64,000 bases of DNA from positions 96,863-160,862 of the forward strand of contig JAOAUC010000041.1 in assembly GCA_030157785.1 (NCBI GenBank), given 5' to 3'. This DNA is from Zoogloea oleivorans (GTDB lineage: Bacteria; Pseudomonadota; Gammaproteobacteria; Burkholderiales; Rhodocyclaceae). The position numbers were made by a program, and so were the translations under genes. This document shows, in pieces, positions 9,035 through 17,928 of this stretch. Numbering within the stretch: the stretch's first letter is position 1; every line of letters begins with the position of its first letter. The notes beneath the pieces are model-generated. The model did no database searches and was not told the origin of the DNA. It worked only from the letters and a program-made list of their open reading frames with translations.

Positions 9035-10246
9035 TCAGATTCGCGTCTTCATTGCGTGGGGTGTGGCGACGGCGGCGATCGGGGCGCTGCCTTCCATGGC
9101 GACCGGGTGGGGCATCACCGGATCGCCGGGGCGGACGCGCTGCAGGCCGTTCACCACGATGCGCTCGCCCGGCTTGAGGCCGTTCTCGACGACGCGCAGA
9201 CCGTCCTGCAGATTGCCGAGGCGGACTTCCCGGTAGGCCGCCTTGTTGTCGCCATCCACCACCAGCACGAAGCGCTTGTCCTGGTCGGTGCCGACGGCCC
9301 GGTCGTCGATCAGCACGGCTTCGCGCGGATTGCCGCTGCCGAGCCGGATGCGCGCATACAGGCCGGGGATCAGCTGGCCACCCGGGTTGTCGAAAACGGC
9401 GCGCACGCGGATCGTGCCGGAGGTGGTGTCGAGGCGGTTGTCCACCGAGTGGATGCACCCTTCGACCGGGTAGCCGTCCTGGTCGGCAAGACCGAGATGC
9501 ACGGGAAGGCGGGCGCCGCCGGCCGGATTGACCGACTTGAGAAAGGTCTGCTCGTCCACGTCGAAGGCCGCGTAGATGCGCTTTGACGACATCAGGGTGG
9601 TCAGTGCCGGGCCGCCGTTGGCGCTGACCAGGTTGCCGACGGTGACTTCGGCGCGGGACAGGCGGCCGTCGATGGGCGCCTTGATGGCGGTGTATTCCAG
9701 GTTGAGGCGGGCGAGGCGCAGGGCGGCGCGGGCGGCCTGCACGCTGGCGGTGGCGTCACGGGCGGCGTTCTGCTTTTCTTCGAAATCGTGGCGTGACACG
9801 GCGTTGTCGGCGATCAGGCGTTCGGCCCTGGCCAGGTCGGAGGCGGTGTAGGCAACCCGTGCTTCGGCCGCGGCGAGCTGGGCTTCGGCCCGCGCCACTT
9901 CGGCAGCAAAGGGGCGCGGATCAATGGTGAACAACAGCTGCCCCTTGCTGACCGTACTGCCGTCCTGGAAATGCACCTGGGTCAGGATGCCCGCCACCTG
10001 GGGGCGGATCTCGACCCGGTCGACGGCTTCGAGGCGGCCGGAGAAATCCTGCCAGTCGGTGATGGGGCGATGGACGACTTCGGCGGTGTCTACCTGCGCC
10101 GCCTGAGGTGCGACAGCCGCGGCAGGCACGGCGGCGCGGGCCGAGTAGGCGGCAATGCCGGCGCCAGTCAGCAGAATACCGGACAGGGCGGCGGCCAGGA
10201 CGACGCGCCGGTTGATGCGCGGGGAGGAGATGTCGGTCGTGTTCAT
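9035..10246 (-). CDS. mexE: RND periplasmic adaptor protein (MexE-like membrane fusion protein)
   Basis: 403 residues. N-terminal membrane anchor/signal (about 15-38), a lipoyl half-motif (VEIRPQVAGILTQVHFQDGS), an alpha-hairpin coiled coil (about 110-170), the second lipoyl half (about 170-200), then beta-barrel and membrane-proximal domains. Bridges the inner-membrane pump and the outer-membrane channel in the periplasm. First gene of the efflux operon, 22 bp ahead of the pump gene. Expression is probably driven from the 159-bp gap shared with the divergent LysR gene. Confidence 0.92.
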   Translation of the reverse strand: MNTTDISSPRINRRVVLAAALSGILLTGAGIAAYSARAAVPAAAVAPQAAQVDTAEVVHRPITDWQDFSGRLEAVDRVEIRPQVAGILTQVHFQDGSTVSKGQLLFTIDPRPFAAEVARAEAQLAAAEARVAYTASDLARAERLIADNAVSRHDFEEKQNAARDATASVQAARAALRLARLNLEYTAIKAPIDGRLSRAEVTVGNLVSANGGPALTTLMSSKRIYAAFDVDEQTFLKSVNPAGGARLPVHLGLADQDGYPVEGCIHSVDNRLDTTSGTIRVRAVFDNPGGQLIPGLYARIRLGSGNPREAVLIDDRAVGTDQDKRFVLVVDGDNKAAYREVRLGNLQDGLRVVENGLKPGERIVVNGLQRVRPGDPVMPHPVAMEGSAPIAAVATPHAMKTRI

Positions 10247-10330
10247 GATGTCCTCGCTGTTTTCAGGGGGGCGGGATTGGGGGATGGCTGGATTGTGGTT
10301 GTTGGTTGTTTTTGGATAAATACATAAAAG

Positions 10331-10360
10331 TTGACTTCACTATTCGCAATAGACTAATAA
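10331..10360 (+). promoter_or_regulatory. Candidate promoter with embedded operator for the LysR/RND pair
   Basis: TTGACT (10331-10336) and TAATAA (10355-10360) are spaced by 18 bp, a plausible sigma-70 promoter reading into the LysR gene. The spacer carries a perfect inverted repeat, CTATT-CGC-AATAG (10340-10352), of the size bound by LysR-type regulators. Its place between the two boxes would suit autorepression. Inferred from sequence only. Confidence 0.5.
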
Positions 10361-10405
10361 TTGAAGCAGGGCATCCGTTCGGAGGCCGCAGCAGGAGACG
10401 GGCAG

Positions 10406-11422
10406 ATGGACAGGTTTCAGGCCATGAAGGTGTTCATGGGGGTGGTGGAGGCGAACAGCTTTACGCGGGCGGCGGACAACCTGGGCCTGCCCCGGGCAAC
10501 GGTTACGACGACGATCCAGGGGCTGGAGGCCCTGCTCAAGACGAGGCTCCTCAACCGCACCACCCGCAGCGTCAGCCTGACCCCCGACGGGGCGGCCTAT
10601 TACGAGCGCTGCGCACGCATCCTGAACGATCTGGAGGAGACCGAAGCGGCCTTCCAGGACGCCGCCCGGCGGCCGCAGGGGCGGCTGCGGGTGGACGTGT
10701 CCAGCCCCATCGGGCGGCGCATCCTGATCCCGCGCCTGTGCGAATTTCACGAGCGTTACCCGGACGTGGAGCTGGTGATCGGCATGGGCGACCGGCCGGT
10801 GGATCTGGTGCAGGAGGCGGTGGATTGCGTGATCCGCGCCGGCGAGCTGATGGATTCCACCCTGGTGGCGCGGCGCATCGGCACCCTGAGCTTCGTCACC
10901 TGCGGCGCGCCGGCTTATCTGGAACGCTACGGGGAGCCTACGACGCTGGAAGAGCTCCAGCACCACCAGGCCGTGCATTACTTTTCCAGCGTCAGCGGCC
11001 GCAACTTCGACTGGGACTTCCTGGTGGACGGTGTCAGCGTGCCGGTGCGCATGAACGGCCGGGTGGCAGTGAACGACTCCGATGCCTACATCATCTGCGG
11101 CTTGCAGGGTTTCGGGCTGATCCAGCCGGCGCGCTTCATGGTGCTGCCGCATCTGGAGGCGGGGGAGTTGAAGGAAATCCTGCCCGGCTGGAAGCCGCCT
11201 TCGCTGCCCATGTCGGTGCTCTATCCACAGAACCGCCACCTGTCGCCCAAGGTGAGGGCCTTTGCCGACTGGGTTGCCGAGCTTTTCAGCGAATGTCCGC
11301 TGCTCAACGGGTGCGACGGGGTCGGTTTTACGGCCGGGGAGTGCCGCTATCCCGGCCGCCCCTCCAGCTATACGGTGAGGGAGATGGTGGAGCAGGAGAA
11401 CCGGACTGCCGGGGTCGGCTAG
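10406..11422 (+). CDS. LysR-family regulator, MexT-like
   Basis: 338 residues. Helix-turn-helix at about 4-63 (MDRFQAMKVFMGVVEANSFT, then LPRATVTTTIQGLE). An in-frame upstream ATG at 10361 exists, but the ATG at 10406 has AGGAGA seven bases ahead and gives the standard LysR N-terminus. The gene is divergent from a mexEF-oprN-like efflux operon, as mexT often is, so it is the likely activator or repressor of that pump. The C-terminus runs about 40 residues past the usual LysR end, in a stretch of unknown role. Confidence 0.87.
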   Translation: MDRFQAMKVFMGVVEANSFTRAADNLGLPRATVTTTIQGLEALLKTRLLNRTTRSVSLTPDGAAYYERCARILNDLEETEAAFQDAARRPQGRLRVDVSSPIGRRILIPRLCEFHERYPDVELVIGMGDRPVDLVQEAVDCVIRAGELMDSTLVARRIGTLSFVTCGAPAYLERYGEPTTLEELQHHQAVHYFSSVSGRNFDWDFLVDGVSVPVRMNGRVAVNDSDAYIICGLQGFGLIQPARFMVLPHLEAGELKEILPGWKPPSLPMSVLYPQNRHLSPKVRAFADWVAELFSECPLLNGCDGVGFTAGECRYPGRPSSYTVREMVEQENRTAGVG

Positions 11423-11434
11423 CCCGGCTGGCGC

Positions 11435-12037
11435 TTAGCGGGGGAAGTACATCCTGGCCTTGTCCAGCTTGTAGGTCCACGGCAGGCCGGCGTTCTTCCA
11501 GCCGTTCACGATGCGCTCGCCGGCCTTGGGGCCATCCTTGGCCGCGTCGCCCTCGAAACCTTCGGTAATGCTGTACACCTGCGTGAAACCGGCATTGGCA
11601 AGGAGGTCGGCGGCGCGGGCGCTACGGTCGCCAGAGCGGCAGATCAGGATCACCCGGTCGGTCTTGGCGAGGCCTTTTTCCTTGAGGCGGAGCTCGGCTT
11701 CCTGGGTGAAGTCGCTGTTTGGTTCAAGCTGGTACATGTGGCGGCGCTCGTCCCAGTCGGTCATCAATTCCTGGTGTTCGACGTAGGGAACGAGGGCGTC
11801 CGCCGGCGTGGCCATGCCCACGTACATCGCTTCGGCGCGGGTGCGCACATCGAGAAAGAGCGTGCGCGCGGGGGCCTTGCTGACCGTGTCGTAGGCTTCG
11901 CGTGGTGTCAGGTAGAGCTGCAGGCGGGTGCGCTTGAGTTCCGGCAGTGCGCCGACATCGACACCGTCGGCAAGACTCGCCAGCGGCATGCCAAGGGCAA
12001 ATAGCGCGATCATGGCGCCGGCCGCAAAATGTTTCAT
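11435..12037 (-). CDS. Periplasmic rhodanese-like sulfurtransferase
   Basis: 200 residues with a Sec signal peptide (about 1-23). A single rhodanese domain follows, with the catalytic loop CRSGDRS holding Cys133, which would carry a persulfide. An insertion between the first strands (YVEHQELMTDWDERRHMYQL) is characteristic of exported rhodaneses found near sulfur-oxidation genes. It lies next to the sox cluster and back to back with a small cytochrome c, so a role in periplasmic sulfane-sulfur transfer is likely. Its last base is 48 bp from the divergent cytochrome gene. Confidence 0.85.
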   Translation of the reverse strand: MKHFAAGAMIALFALGMPLASLADGVDVGALPELKRTRLQLYLTPREAYDTVSKAPARTLFLDVRTRAEAMYVGMATPADALVPYVEHQELMTDWDERRHMYQLEPNSDFTQEAELRLKEKGLAKTDRVILICRSGDRSARAADLLANAGFTQVYSITEGFEGDAAKDGPKAGERIVNGWKNAGLPWTYKLDKARMYFPR

Positions 12038-12084
12038 ACTTCCTCCATACTGATTGTTCGTTTCGACCCCTCGCGAGGCCTGCC

Positions 12085-12384
12085 ATGACTGCCAAAAAAC
12101 TGTTTGTACTTGCTGCCTGCCTGATCGGAACCGCGGCCTGGGCCGGCGATCCAGCTATCGGCGAAAAAATGGCCACCGAGAAGGACTGTGCCGGCTGCCA
12201 CCAGCGCCTGATTGGCGGCGATGGTTCGAAGATCTACACCCGCAGCGAGCGCAAGGTGAAGAACAAGGGGCAACTCGCCGCCCAGGTCAGCTTCTGCAGC
12301 TCCCAGCTCAAGACCGGCTGGTTCCCCGAGGACGAGGAACACGTGGTGGCCTGGCTGAACCATCGCTACTACAACTTCAAGTAA
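12085..12384 (+). CDS. Small periplasmic cytochrome c (monohaem)
   Basis: 99 residues. Signal peptide (about 1-20, ending AAWA) followed by one haem-binding motif CAGCH (35-39). The start at 12085 was chosen because it opens directly on the signal peptide; a longer frame from 11947 would overlap the divergent rhodanese gene. The C-terminal half (KTGWFPEDEEHVVAWLNHRYYNFK) is a conserved tail of a small cytochrome family. It probably accepts electrons in the periplasm. The partner is unknown, though the sox genes next door are obvious candidates. Confidence 0.8.
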   Translation: MTAKKLFVLAACLIGTAAWAGDPAIGEKMATEKDCAGCHQRLIGGDGSKIYTRSERKVKNKGQLAAQVSFCSSQLKTGWFPEDEEHVVAWLNHRYYNFK

Positions 12385-12401
12385 GTCCTGCGGGCCGGAT
12401 T

Positions 12402-12866
12402 TCAGTTCGACAGCAGCAGCCCCAGGCCCTGTAATACCCGCTTTTCCAGATATCCCCCGTACAGCCCGACACTGTCGCCCCCCAGCAAGGGTTCGGCGCG
12501 GGGCTGGCCGTCGCTGCCCAGAAAAAGCACGGTGGGGGCGAACTTGACCTTGTAGCGGCGGGCCACGTCGGCGTGGCTGATCTTCTCGCCATTGAAGTCG
12601 GTGGTCAGGCGCGGGTTGCCGATGCTCAGCTCGCGGATGCGGACCCGCTCCCGAAAGCGCGGGTCGTCCGGCAGGGCCGGCAGGTAGGCATCGCGGACGG
12701 CAAGGCAGTAGGGGCAGTCGGGCAGGCTGAAGAGGACGACGTAGAGCAGGTCATCACGCCGTGTGCCGGCTTCGTGCAGCCTGGCGTCCAGCGGCCCGCG
12801 GGCACCGGCCAGCGTGCTCCACAGCAGGAGCAGGGCAAGCAGCGGCAGGCGCAGGGCGGCGGGCAT
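12402..12866 (-). CDS. Periplasmic thioredoxin-like protein (SoxS/SoxW type)
   Basis: 154 residues. Signal peptide (about 1-22), then a thioredoxin fold with the redox motif CPYC at 51-54 and a cis-Pro segment FAPTVLF near 115. Proteins of this kind in sox clusters keep the SoxY carrier cysteine in a usable redox state (SoxS) or act as periplasmic thioredoxins (SoxW). Start taken at the ATG just after the soxH stop (4-bp gap); a longer frame would run inside soxH. Last gene of the leftward sox operon. Which of SoxS or SoxW it is cannot be settled from sequence alone. Confidence 0.78.
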   Translation of the reverse strand: MPAALRLPLLALLLLWSTLAGARGPLDARLHEAGTRRDDLLYVVLFSLPDCPYCLAVRDAYLPALPDDPRFRERVRIRELSIGNPRLTTDFNGEKISHADVARRYKVKFAPTVLFLGSDGQPRAEPLLGGDSVGLYGGYLEKRVLQGLGLLLSN

Positions 12867-12870
12867 CGGG

Positions 12871-13830
12871 CTACCTGGCGAGGGACTCGCGCTCGAGCGT
12901 GAGGTAGGTGCCGTAGGCATTGATGCGGTTGGCGGCCTCGAAGGCCGGCACCTGGCTGAAGCGGCGCCAGTCGGTACGGGCGTAGGCCTCATCGAAGGGC
13001 ACCATTTCTTCGACGGCCTTGCCCATCTGCTCGCGCAGGTAAAGCAGGTAGTCGCGGGTCAGGGTAAGGTCGGCGGCCGGGTTGGCGGAGTGGGGGCCGT
13101 GACCGGTAACCAGCACCCTGGCCTTGAGCGTCATCAGGGTGTCGATGGCCGCCAGCCAGCGCTTGCTGTCGGCGCTGCCGACGAAGGGAATGCGGCCGGC
13201 AAAGAGGATGTCGCCGCAAAACACCACGCCGTCTTCCTCCACGGTCACCATCAGGTCTTCCGGTGCGTGGGCAGGGCCGAGGATGTCGATCCGGAAATGC
13301 AGGCCACCGGCCTCGAAGCGGGCAGGGCCGTCCAGCCAGCGGTCGGCTTCGACGAGGCGGGTGTGCTCGTCCACCCACGGAAAGAGGTCCTGCTTGCGCT
13401 GGGCCAGGCGGGCCGCAGCCTCGCCGCTCCCGAAGTATTCTTTGCCGGCCTGGTGGGCCCACACTTCGGCGCCGGCTGCCTTGAAGGCTGGCAGGCCGTA
13501 GAAGTGGTCGGCGTGGTAATGGGTGAGGATCACGCGCTTCACCGGCTTGCTACTGATTGTGCGGATCGCCGTCAGCAGCGCTTCACCGAGGGGCGGGGTG
13601 CCGAGGGCGTCGATGACGATGACGCTGTCCCGCGTCACCACGAAACCGGCGTTGCTGTTGAAGCCCTTGTTGGCCGCCGAGGCCATGCCCGAATCGCCCT
13701 GCACATACCAGGCATGTTCCGACACGCGGACCGGGTTGAGGGTTTGGGCATCGGCCTGGCTGGCCAATGCCAGCCAGGCAAGACTGACAACGACACGCAA
13801 CCAGTGGGGGAGGGAGGTGTTGCGGGTCAT
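12871..13830 (-). CDS. soxH: SoxH-like metallo-beta-lactamase-fold hydrolase
   Basis: 319 residues with a signal peptide (about 1-28). The metallo-beta-lactamase zinc motif HYHADH is at 104-109, with further ligands in GPAHAPED and TGHGPHS. SoxH occurs with sox genes in many sulfur oxidisers but is not essential for thiosulfate oxidation in Paracoccus; a thiol or thioester hydrolase role is proposed. GAGGAGA precedes the ATG. It belongs to the same broad family as the zinc hydrolase at 58.9-59.9 kb in the quinoprotein operon, a parallel worth noting. Confidence 0.85.
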   Translation of the reverse strand: MTRNTSLPHWLRVVVSLAWLALASQADAQTLNPVRVSEHAWYVQGDSGMASAANKGFNSNAGFVVTRDSVIVIDALGTPPLGEALLTAIRTISSKPVKRVILTHYHADHFYGLPAFKAAGAEVWAHQAGKEYFGSGEAAARLAQRKQDLFPWVDEHTRLVEADRWLDGPARFEAGGLHFRIDILGPAHAPEDLMVTVEEDGVVFCGDILFAGRIPFVGSADSKRWLAAIDTLMTLKARVLVTGHGPHSANPAADLTLTRDYLLYLREQMGKAVEEMVPFDEAYARTDWRRFSQVPAFEAANRINAYGTYLTLERESLAR

Positions 13831-13840
13831 CGTCGTCTCC

Positions 13841-15565
13841 TCAAACCATGCCGGGGTTGCCTGCCATGCCCTTGAGCAAGGGCAGGTTGAGTGCGCGGGA
13901 GCGGATCACTTTCTGGCCCTTGAGATAACGGGCCACCAGGTCCCACACGGGTTCGCCGCCGGCGTTCTTGGCTTCTTCCGAAACCGGCGCCCAGCCAGCC
14001 ACCTTGTAGGTTTTGCCGGCATCCAGCGGCTTGCCATGGAGGCGCATGTCGGTGATGCGGCTGCCCATCTTGCCCAGCGGGTCGCAGGCGTACTGCAGTC
14101 CGCCCACACGCACCATGTCGCCGCCCTGCTGGTAATACGGGTCGGGGTTGAAGAGGTTGTCGCAGACGTCTTCCAGCACGGTCTTGATCTGTTCGCCGCT
14201 CATCATCGTCACTGTTGTCCACGGGTAGGTGATGGCGGTCTGGTCGAGCAGGTGTTCCATGCGGATGGTGTCGCCCGGCAGCAGCGAGGTGCCCCAGCGG
14301 AAGCCCGGCGAGAAGGCGATTTCGGCGTTCTTTTCGGCCAGCAGGGCATCGAGGATGAGCTGGTCCCACGAGCCGTTGAAGTTGCCGCGGCGGTACAGCA
14401 AGCCCTCGCTGACGGCGAGCTTTTCGGCCAGCCGGCCCTCGTAGGGCGCGCGCATCTTGCTGATCAGCGCGGCCATGGCCGGGTCGGCAGGGATCAGGTT
14501 GGCGAAGACCGGCAGCAGCTTGTAGCGGAAGTCGGTGACCTTGCCGCTGCTCACTTCCAGGTCGAGCACGCCCAGGTATTTTCCGTTGGAGCCGGCGTTG
14601 GTGACGAGGGTCTGGCCGCCGGCGTTCTTGACGATGACCGGCGTCGGCACGCCGTCGTGGGTGTGGCCGCCGAGGATGGCATCCACGCCGCGCACCCGAC
14701 TGGCCATTTTCAGGTCCACGTCCATGCCGTTGTGGGACAGCACCACCACCACCTGGGCGCCGGCGGCGCGGGCTTCGTCGACGACTTTTTGCAGGTTGTC
14801 GTCCTGGATGCCGTAGCTCCAGTTGGGCACCTGCCAGCGCGGGTTGGCGATGGGGGTGTAGGGGAAGGCCTGGCCAATGATGGCCACTGGTACGCCGTTG
14901 ATGTTGCGGATCACGTAGGGCTTGAACACCGGGTCGCCGAAGTCGGCGGTCTTGATGTTCTGGGCGACGATGTCGATGCTGCCCTTGAAGTCCTTTTCCT
15001 CGATTTCCTTGACCCGGGCCTCGCCGTAGGTGGCCTCCCAGTGCAGGGTCATCACGTCGACGCCGAGCAGCTTGGCGGCGTCCACCATGTCCTGGGCGTT
15101 GGTCCACAGGGCCAGGCCGGAGCCCTGCCAGGTGTCGCCGCCGTCGAGCAGCAGCGAGCCCGGGCGGCTGGCCTTGAGTTGCTTGACCAGTGTGGCCAGG
15201 TGAGCAAAGCCGCCGACCTTGCCGTAGGTCTTTGAAGCCTTGACGAAGTCGAGGTAGGTGAAGGCATGGGCCTCCGGTGTGCCCGGACGGATGTTGAAGT
15301 GGCGCAGCAGTTTGTCGCCGACCAGGTGTGGTACCTGGCCAGCCATGGGGCCGATGCCGAGGTTGACGTCCGGCTCACGGAAGTGGATGGGCAGCAACTG
15401 GGCATGGCAGTCGGTCATGTGCAGCAGGCTGACCGAGCCGAAGCGGGGCAGCTCGTACATGCGGCTGGCGGCTTTCGCGGCCTCGGACGGATTGCTGTGC
15501 AGGGCGAGGCCGCCCGCCGCGGCGACGGCCAGCACCTGGAGGAAATCCCGGCGGTTCATGGACAT
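13841..15565 (-). CDS. soxB: Thiosulfohydrolase SoxB
   Basis: 574 residues. A twin-arginine signal (NRRDFLQVLAVAAAGG) exports the folded protein. The calcineurin-like dimanganese site is visible as HMTDCHAQ near residue 50, GGDTWQGSG near 143 and GGHTHDG near 293; a 5'-nucleotidase-like C-terminal domain follows. SoxB hydrolyses sulfate from the SoxY-bound S-sulfonate in the Kelly-Friedrich thiosulfate pathway. It lies between soxX and soxH; length and motifs are complete, so it should be functional. Confidence 0.96.
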   Translation of the reverse strand: MSMNRRDFLQVLAVAAAGGLALHSNPSEAAKAASRMYELPRFGSVSLLHMTDCHAQLLPIHFREPDVNLGIGPMAGQVPHLVGDKLLRHFNIRPGTPEAHAFTYLDFVKASKTYGKVGGFAHLATLVKQLKASRPGSLLLDGGDTWQGSGLALWTNAQDMVDAAKLLGVDVMTLHWEATYGEARVKEIEEKDFKGSIDIVAQNIKTADFGDPVFKPYVIRNINGVPVAIIGQAFPYTPIANPRWQVPNWSYGIQDDNLQKVVDEARAAGAQVVVVLSHNGMDVDLKMASRVRGVDAILGGHTHDGVPTPVIVKNAGGQTLVTNAGSNGKYLGVLDLEVSSGKVTDFRYKLLPVFANLIPADPAMAALISKMRAPYEGRLAEKLAVSEGLLYRRGNFNGSWDQLILDALLAEKNAEIAFSPGFRWGTSLLPGDTIRMEHLLDQTAITYPWTTVTMMSGEQIKTVLEDVCDNLFNPDPYYQQGGDMVRVGGLQYACDPLGKMGSRITDMRLHGKPLDAGKTYKVAGWAPVSEEAKNAGGEPVWDLVARYLKGQKVIRSRALNLPLLKGMAGNPGMV

Positions 15566-15581
15566 GCGGTGGTCTCCGTGT

Positions 15582-16211
15582 TCAGTCTTTGTTCACCGGG
15601 GATTCCGGATCGACGAGGAAGGCGACGATGTGGGTGATCTGCTCCGGCGTCAGCCAGTTGTGCAGCCCGAAGCGCGGCATGTTGGTGCACGCGTTGAAGG
15701 CGTTGGAGTTGTAGATCTTGTCGTAGGCGTACTGGACGACGTCGTCGCCGGTGCCGCGCAATTTGCTGAAATGGCGCAGGCTGGGGCCGATGGTGCCGTA
15801 GGCGACTTCCTTGGCGGCCAGCTGGTGGCAGGCGTAGCAGTTACCGCCGCGCAGGCGTCCTGGCGGGTCGGGCTGGATGAAACCGATATGGCCGCCGGTG
15901 CCGACGGCAGCGAGCTTTTCGCCTTCTTTCCAGTCACCGATCAGCTTGCCGTCGACGGGGTAGCGGATGCTGGCCTTCTGGGTCAGTTCGATCTTCTGGC
16001 GCACCTTGGCCGGCGGGTTGTCCTTGTACTGGCTGCACAGGCGCATGGCTTCATCCTGCTCCACGCGGGTCATCCAGTATTTCGGGTTGTCGCTGCGAAA
16101 GCCGCTGCGGAAGATCTGTTCGGCCGGTGTGGCAATGTCATTCCCTGCAGCGTGGGCGCTGACTGTGGCAAGGGCAAGAGTGGCAGCGAGGAGGTGCGTT
16201 TTCATGGTCAT
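15582..16211 (-). CDS. soxX: Sulfur oxidation c-type cytochrome SoxX
   Basis: 209 residues. Signal peptide (about 1-22), one haem motif CYACH (125-129) and the long N-terminal extension of type II SoxX subunits. Pairs with SoxA to form the SoxAX enzyme, which oxidatively joins thiosulfate to the SoxY cysteine and passes the electrons to cytochrome c. Six bp separate it from soxA. A Met ligand candidate lies in NMPRFG near the C-terminus. Confidence 0.93.
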   Translation of the reverse strand: MTMKTHLLAATLALATVSAHAAGNDIATPAEQIFRSGFRSDNPKYWMTRVEQDEAMRLCSQYKDNPPAKVRQKIELTQKASIRYPVDGKLIGDWKEGEKLAAVGTGGHIGFIQPDPPGRLRGGNCYACHQLAAKEVAYGTIGPSLRHFSKLRGTGDDVVQYAYDKIYNSNAFNACTNMPRFGLHNWLTPEQITHIVAFLVDPESPVNKD

Positions 16212-16217
16212 GTCCTC

Positions 16218-17024
16218 TCAGCGCTTGATGCCGGGGGTTTGCATCACGGTGCCGCTGGCGGTCTTCTGCAGGAAAACTTCCAGCGCGATGATCGAGTCCG
16301 CCAGGTAGCTTGGCTCAGGCCAGCGAGCCTGGCGCATGCAGTCGATGAGGCGGCGCTGCATCGTCCATACGGCACCTTGCGAAACCCGGTACGAGGGCCA
16401 GGTGGACATGGCGGCGCCGGCGCCGGCCTGGCTGGTGAGCTTGCCCAGGTCCTGCAGGCGGATGCGCTTGCCCTCCTGGCCGTGGCAGATGGCGCAGGAG
16501 AAATCCTGCGGGCCGCTGCGGCGGTAAAAGATGTATTCACCCACTTTCGCCATGCGGGCTTCTTCCGGGTGACGGGCCGGTACGTTGATTTTTGCGCCGT
16601 TGGATTGGCCGCCGATGTAGGTGATCAGGGCCTCGATGTCCGAGTCCTGACCGGGCTTCGAGAACCAGTTCTTCGTCGCCTCGGTTTCGCTGAAGCCCTG
16701 CAGCGTCATCATGCAATGGACCAGCCGGGACTCGGCGTCCATCACTTTCTTCGTGTCGGCAAAGTAGCGCGGCAGCTGGGCATAGGCGCCTTCGAGCTTG
16801 CCCGGGCCGAGGCCCATGTCGCATTGCTCAAGGCTGGCGCTCCTGGGGCCGCGGGGCTTTTTCCACAACGCCTCGCCCTTCATTTCCAGCAGTTCGGCCG
16901 GGTTGCCGTCGGCCAGCATTTCCCGGTACTTGGCGATCTCGTCCATGGTGGAGCCCTGGGCGACGGCCGTTCCGCCGATGCCGAGTGCCACCGTGGCAAC
17001 TAGCGCGTGCAGTCTTGTGCGCAT
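16218..17024 (-). CDS. soxA: Sulfur oxidation c-type cytochrome SoxA (monohaem form)
   Basis: 268 residues. Signal peptide (about 1-22); a single haem motif CAICH (177-181); the persulfide-forming active-site Cys229 in RRLIDCMRQAR. The first haem site of dihaem SoxA is lost: that region keeps only lone cysteines (SLEQCDMG at 68 and LVHCMM at 104, a probable disulfide). Catalyses thiosulfate attachment to SoxY together with SoxX. It follows soxZ by 63 bp, a gap that may hold a weak internal signal. Confidence 0.93.
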   Translation of the reverse strand: MRTRLHALVATVALGIGGTAVAQGSTMDEIAKYREMLADGNPAELLEMKGEALWKKPRGPRSASLEQCDMGLGPGKLEGAYAQLPRYFADTKKVMDAESRLVHCMMTLQGFSETEATKNWFSKPGQDSDIEALITYIGGQSNGAKINVPARHPEEARMAKVGEYIFYRRSGPQDFSCAICHGQEGKRIRLQDLGKLTSQAGAGAAMSTWPSYRVSQGAVWTMQRRLIDCMRQARWPEPSYLADSIIALEVFLQKTASGTVMQTPGIKR

Positions 17025-17087
17025 GTGTGTTCCTCCTTTGTCGGGGTGACCCGGCCGTCTTGAGACGATCTTTATCAGGGGCGTCTG

Positions 17088-17399
17088 TCAGCCGATCAGC
17101 ACTTCGTCGCTGCGCTTGTCGCCCTTGCTGTCTACCCAGCTCACGGCGAGCTTGTCACCCTTGGCGCCGCCCTTGAACTTGAAGGCCAGGTAGGGGTTCT
17201 TGGAAATTGCGGTGCCGAACTGGGCGGCCAGCACCTGCTTGCCGTTGTGCTCGGCCGTTACCTCGGTGATGAAATGGGCCGGCACCAGGTTGCCGGACGA
17301 GTCCTTCCGCTGGCCGGTTTCCATTTCATGGCTCATCAGTACCTTCACTTCGGTGACGCCTTCTTTCGCGCTCGCGCGAATCTTCATCGGATCTGCCAT
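17088..17399 (-). CDS. soxZ: Sulfur carrier subunit SoxZ
   Basis: 103 residues, the normal SoxZ length, with an immunoglobulin-like beta fold. Conserved KEGVTEVKVLMSHEMETG and TEVTAEHNGKQVL segments are recognisable. It has no signal peptide and is expected to be exported by riding with the Tat-signalled SoxY in the SoxYZ heterodimer. It lies directly downstream of soxY. Confidence 0.95.
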   Translation of the reverse strand: MADPMKIRASAKEGVTEVKVLMSHEMETGQRKDSSGNLVPAHFITEVTAEHNGKQVLAAQFGTAISKNPYLAFKFKGGAKGDKLAVSWVDSKGDKRSDEVLIG

Positions 17400-17433
17400 T
17401 TCGATTCCTTTCCTTTTATGAAGCGCGCAGGGC

Positions 17434-17901
17434 TCAGCCGCCGCAGCCGCCGAGGGTGACCTTGATTTCCTTCTTGGTCATGAGGAACTTGCCGCCGACC
17501 TTGACCAGCGCATACACGTCGGAGGTCTGGCCCATCTTGACGCGGGTCTGCACGTAGGCTTCGGTGCCGGCGGGCAGCAGGAAGCTGGCGGCCAGCGGGT
17601 TGGGGTTCTTCTCGACGAGAATGGCGATGGCCTCGATGCCGGCCAGCGTGGACACGACGCCCACCGGCACCACGGCACCGTTCTCGGCGATGTCCGGGGC
17701 GGTGAGTTGAAGGTCGGTGGAGTTTTCCGGCTTGCCGGCGCCCAGGGCCTTGAGGGTTTCCTCGATGGTCTTGGCGTCGAAGGCGGACTTGTTCCATTCG
17801 GCCCGCGCCTGGCCCGGGGTGATCAGCCCGGCGGCAGCCAGCAGGCCGAACAGGCCGAGCCCGCCACCCGCCTTGAGTGCTTCACGGCGTTGTACGTTCA
17901 T
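17434..17901 (-). CDS. soxY: Sulfur carrier subunit SoxY
   Basis: 155 residues. A twin-arginine leader (RREALKAGGGLGLFG) is followed by the SoxY domain. The mobile C-terminal arm ends in GGCGG, with Cys153 carrying the thiosulfate-derived sulfur as it visits SoxAX, SoxB and SoxCD in the periplasm. It is 27 bp downstream of soxD and 34 bp upstream of soxZ. All features are canonical. Confidence 0.96.
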   Translation of the reverse strand: MNVQRREALKAGGGLGLFGLLAAAGLITPGQARAEWNKSAFDAKTIEETLKALGAGKPENSTDLQLTAPDIAENGAVVPVGVVSTLAGIEAIAILVEKNPNPLAASFLLPAGTEAYVQTRVKMGQTSDVYALVKVGGKFLMTKKEIKVTLGGCGG

Positions 17902-17928
17902 ATGTCTCTCTCCTTGAGTGATCTGGGT

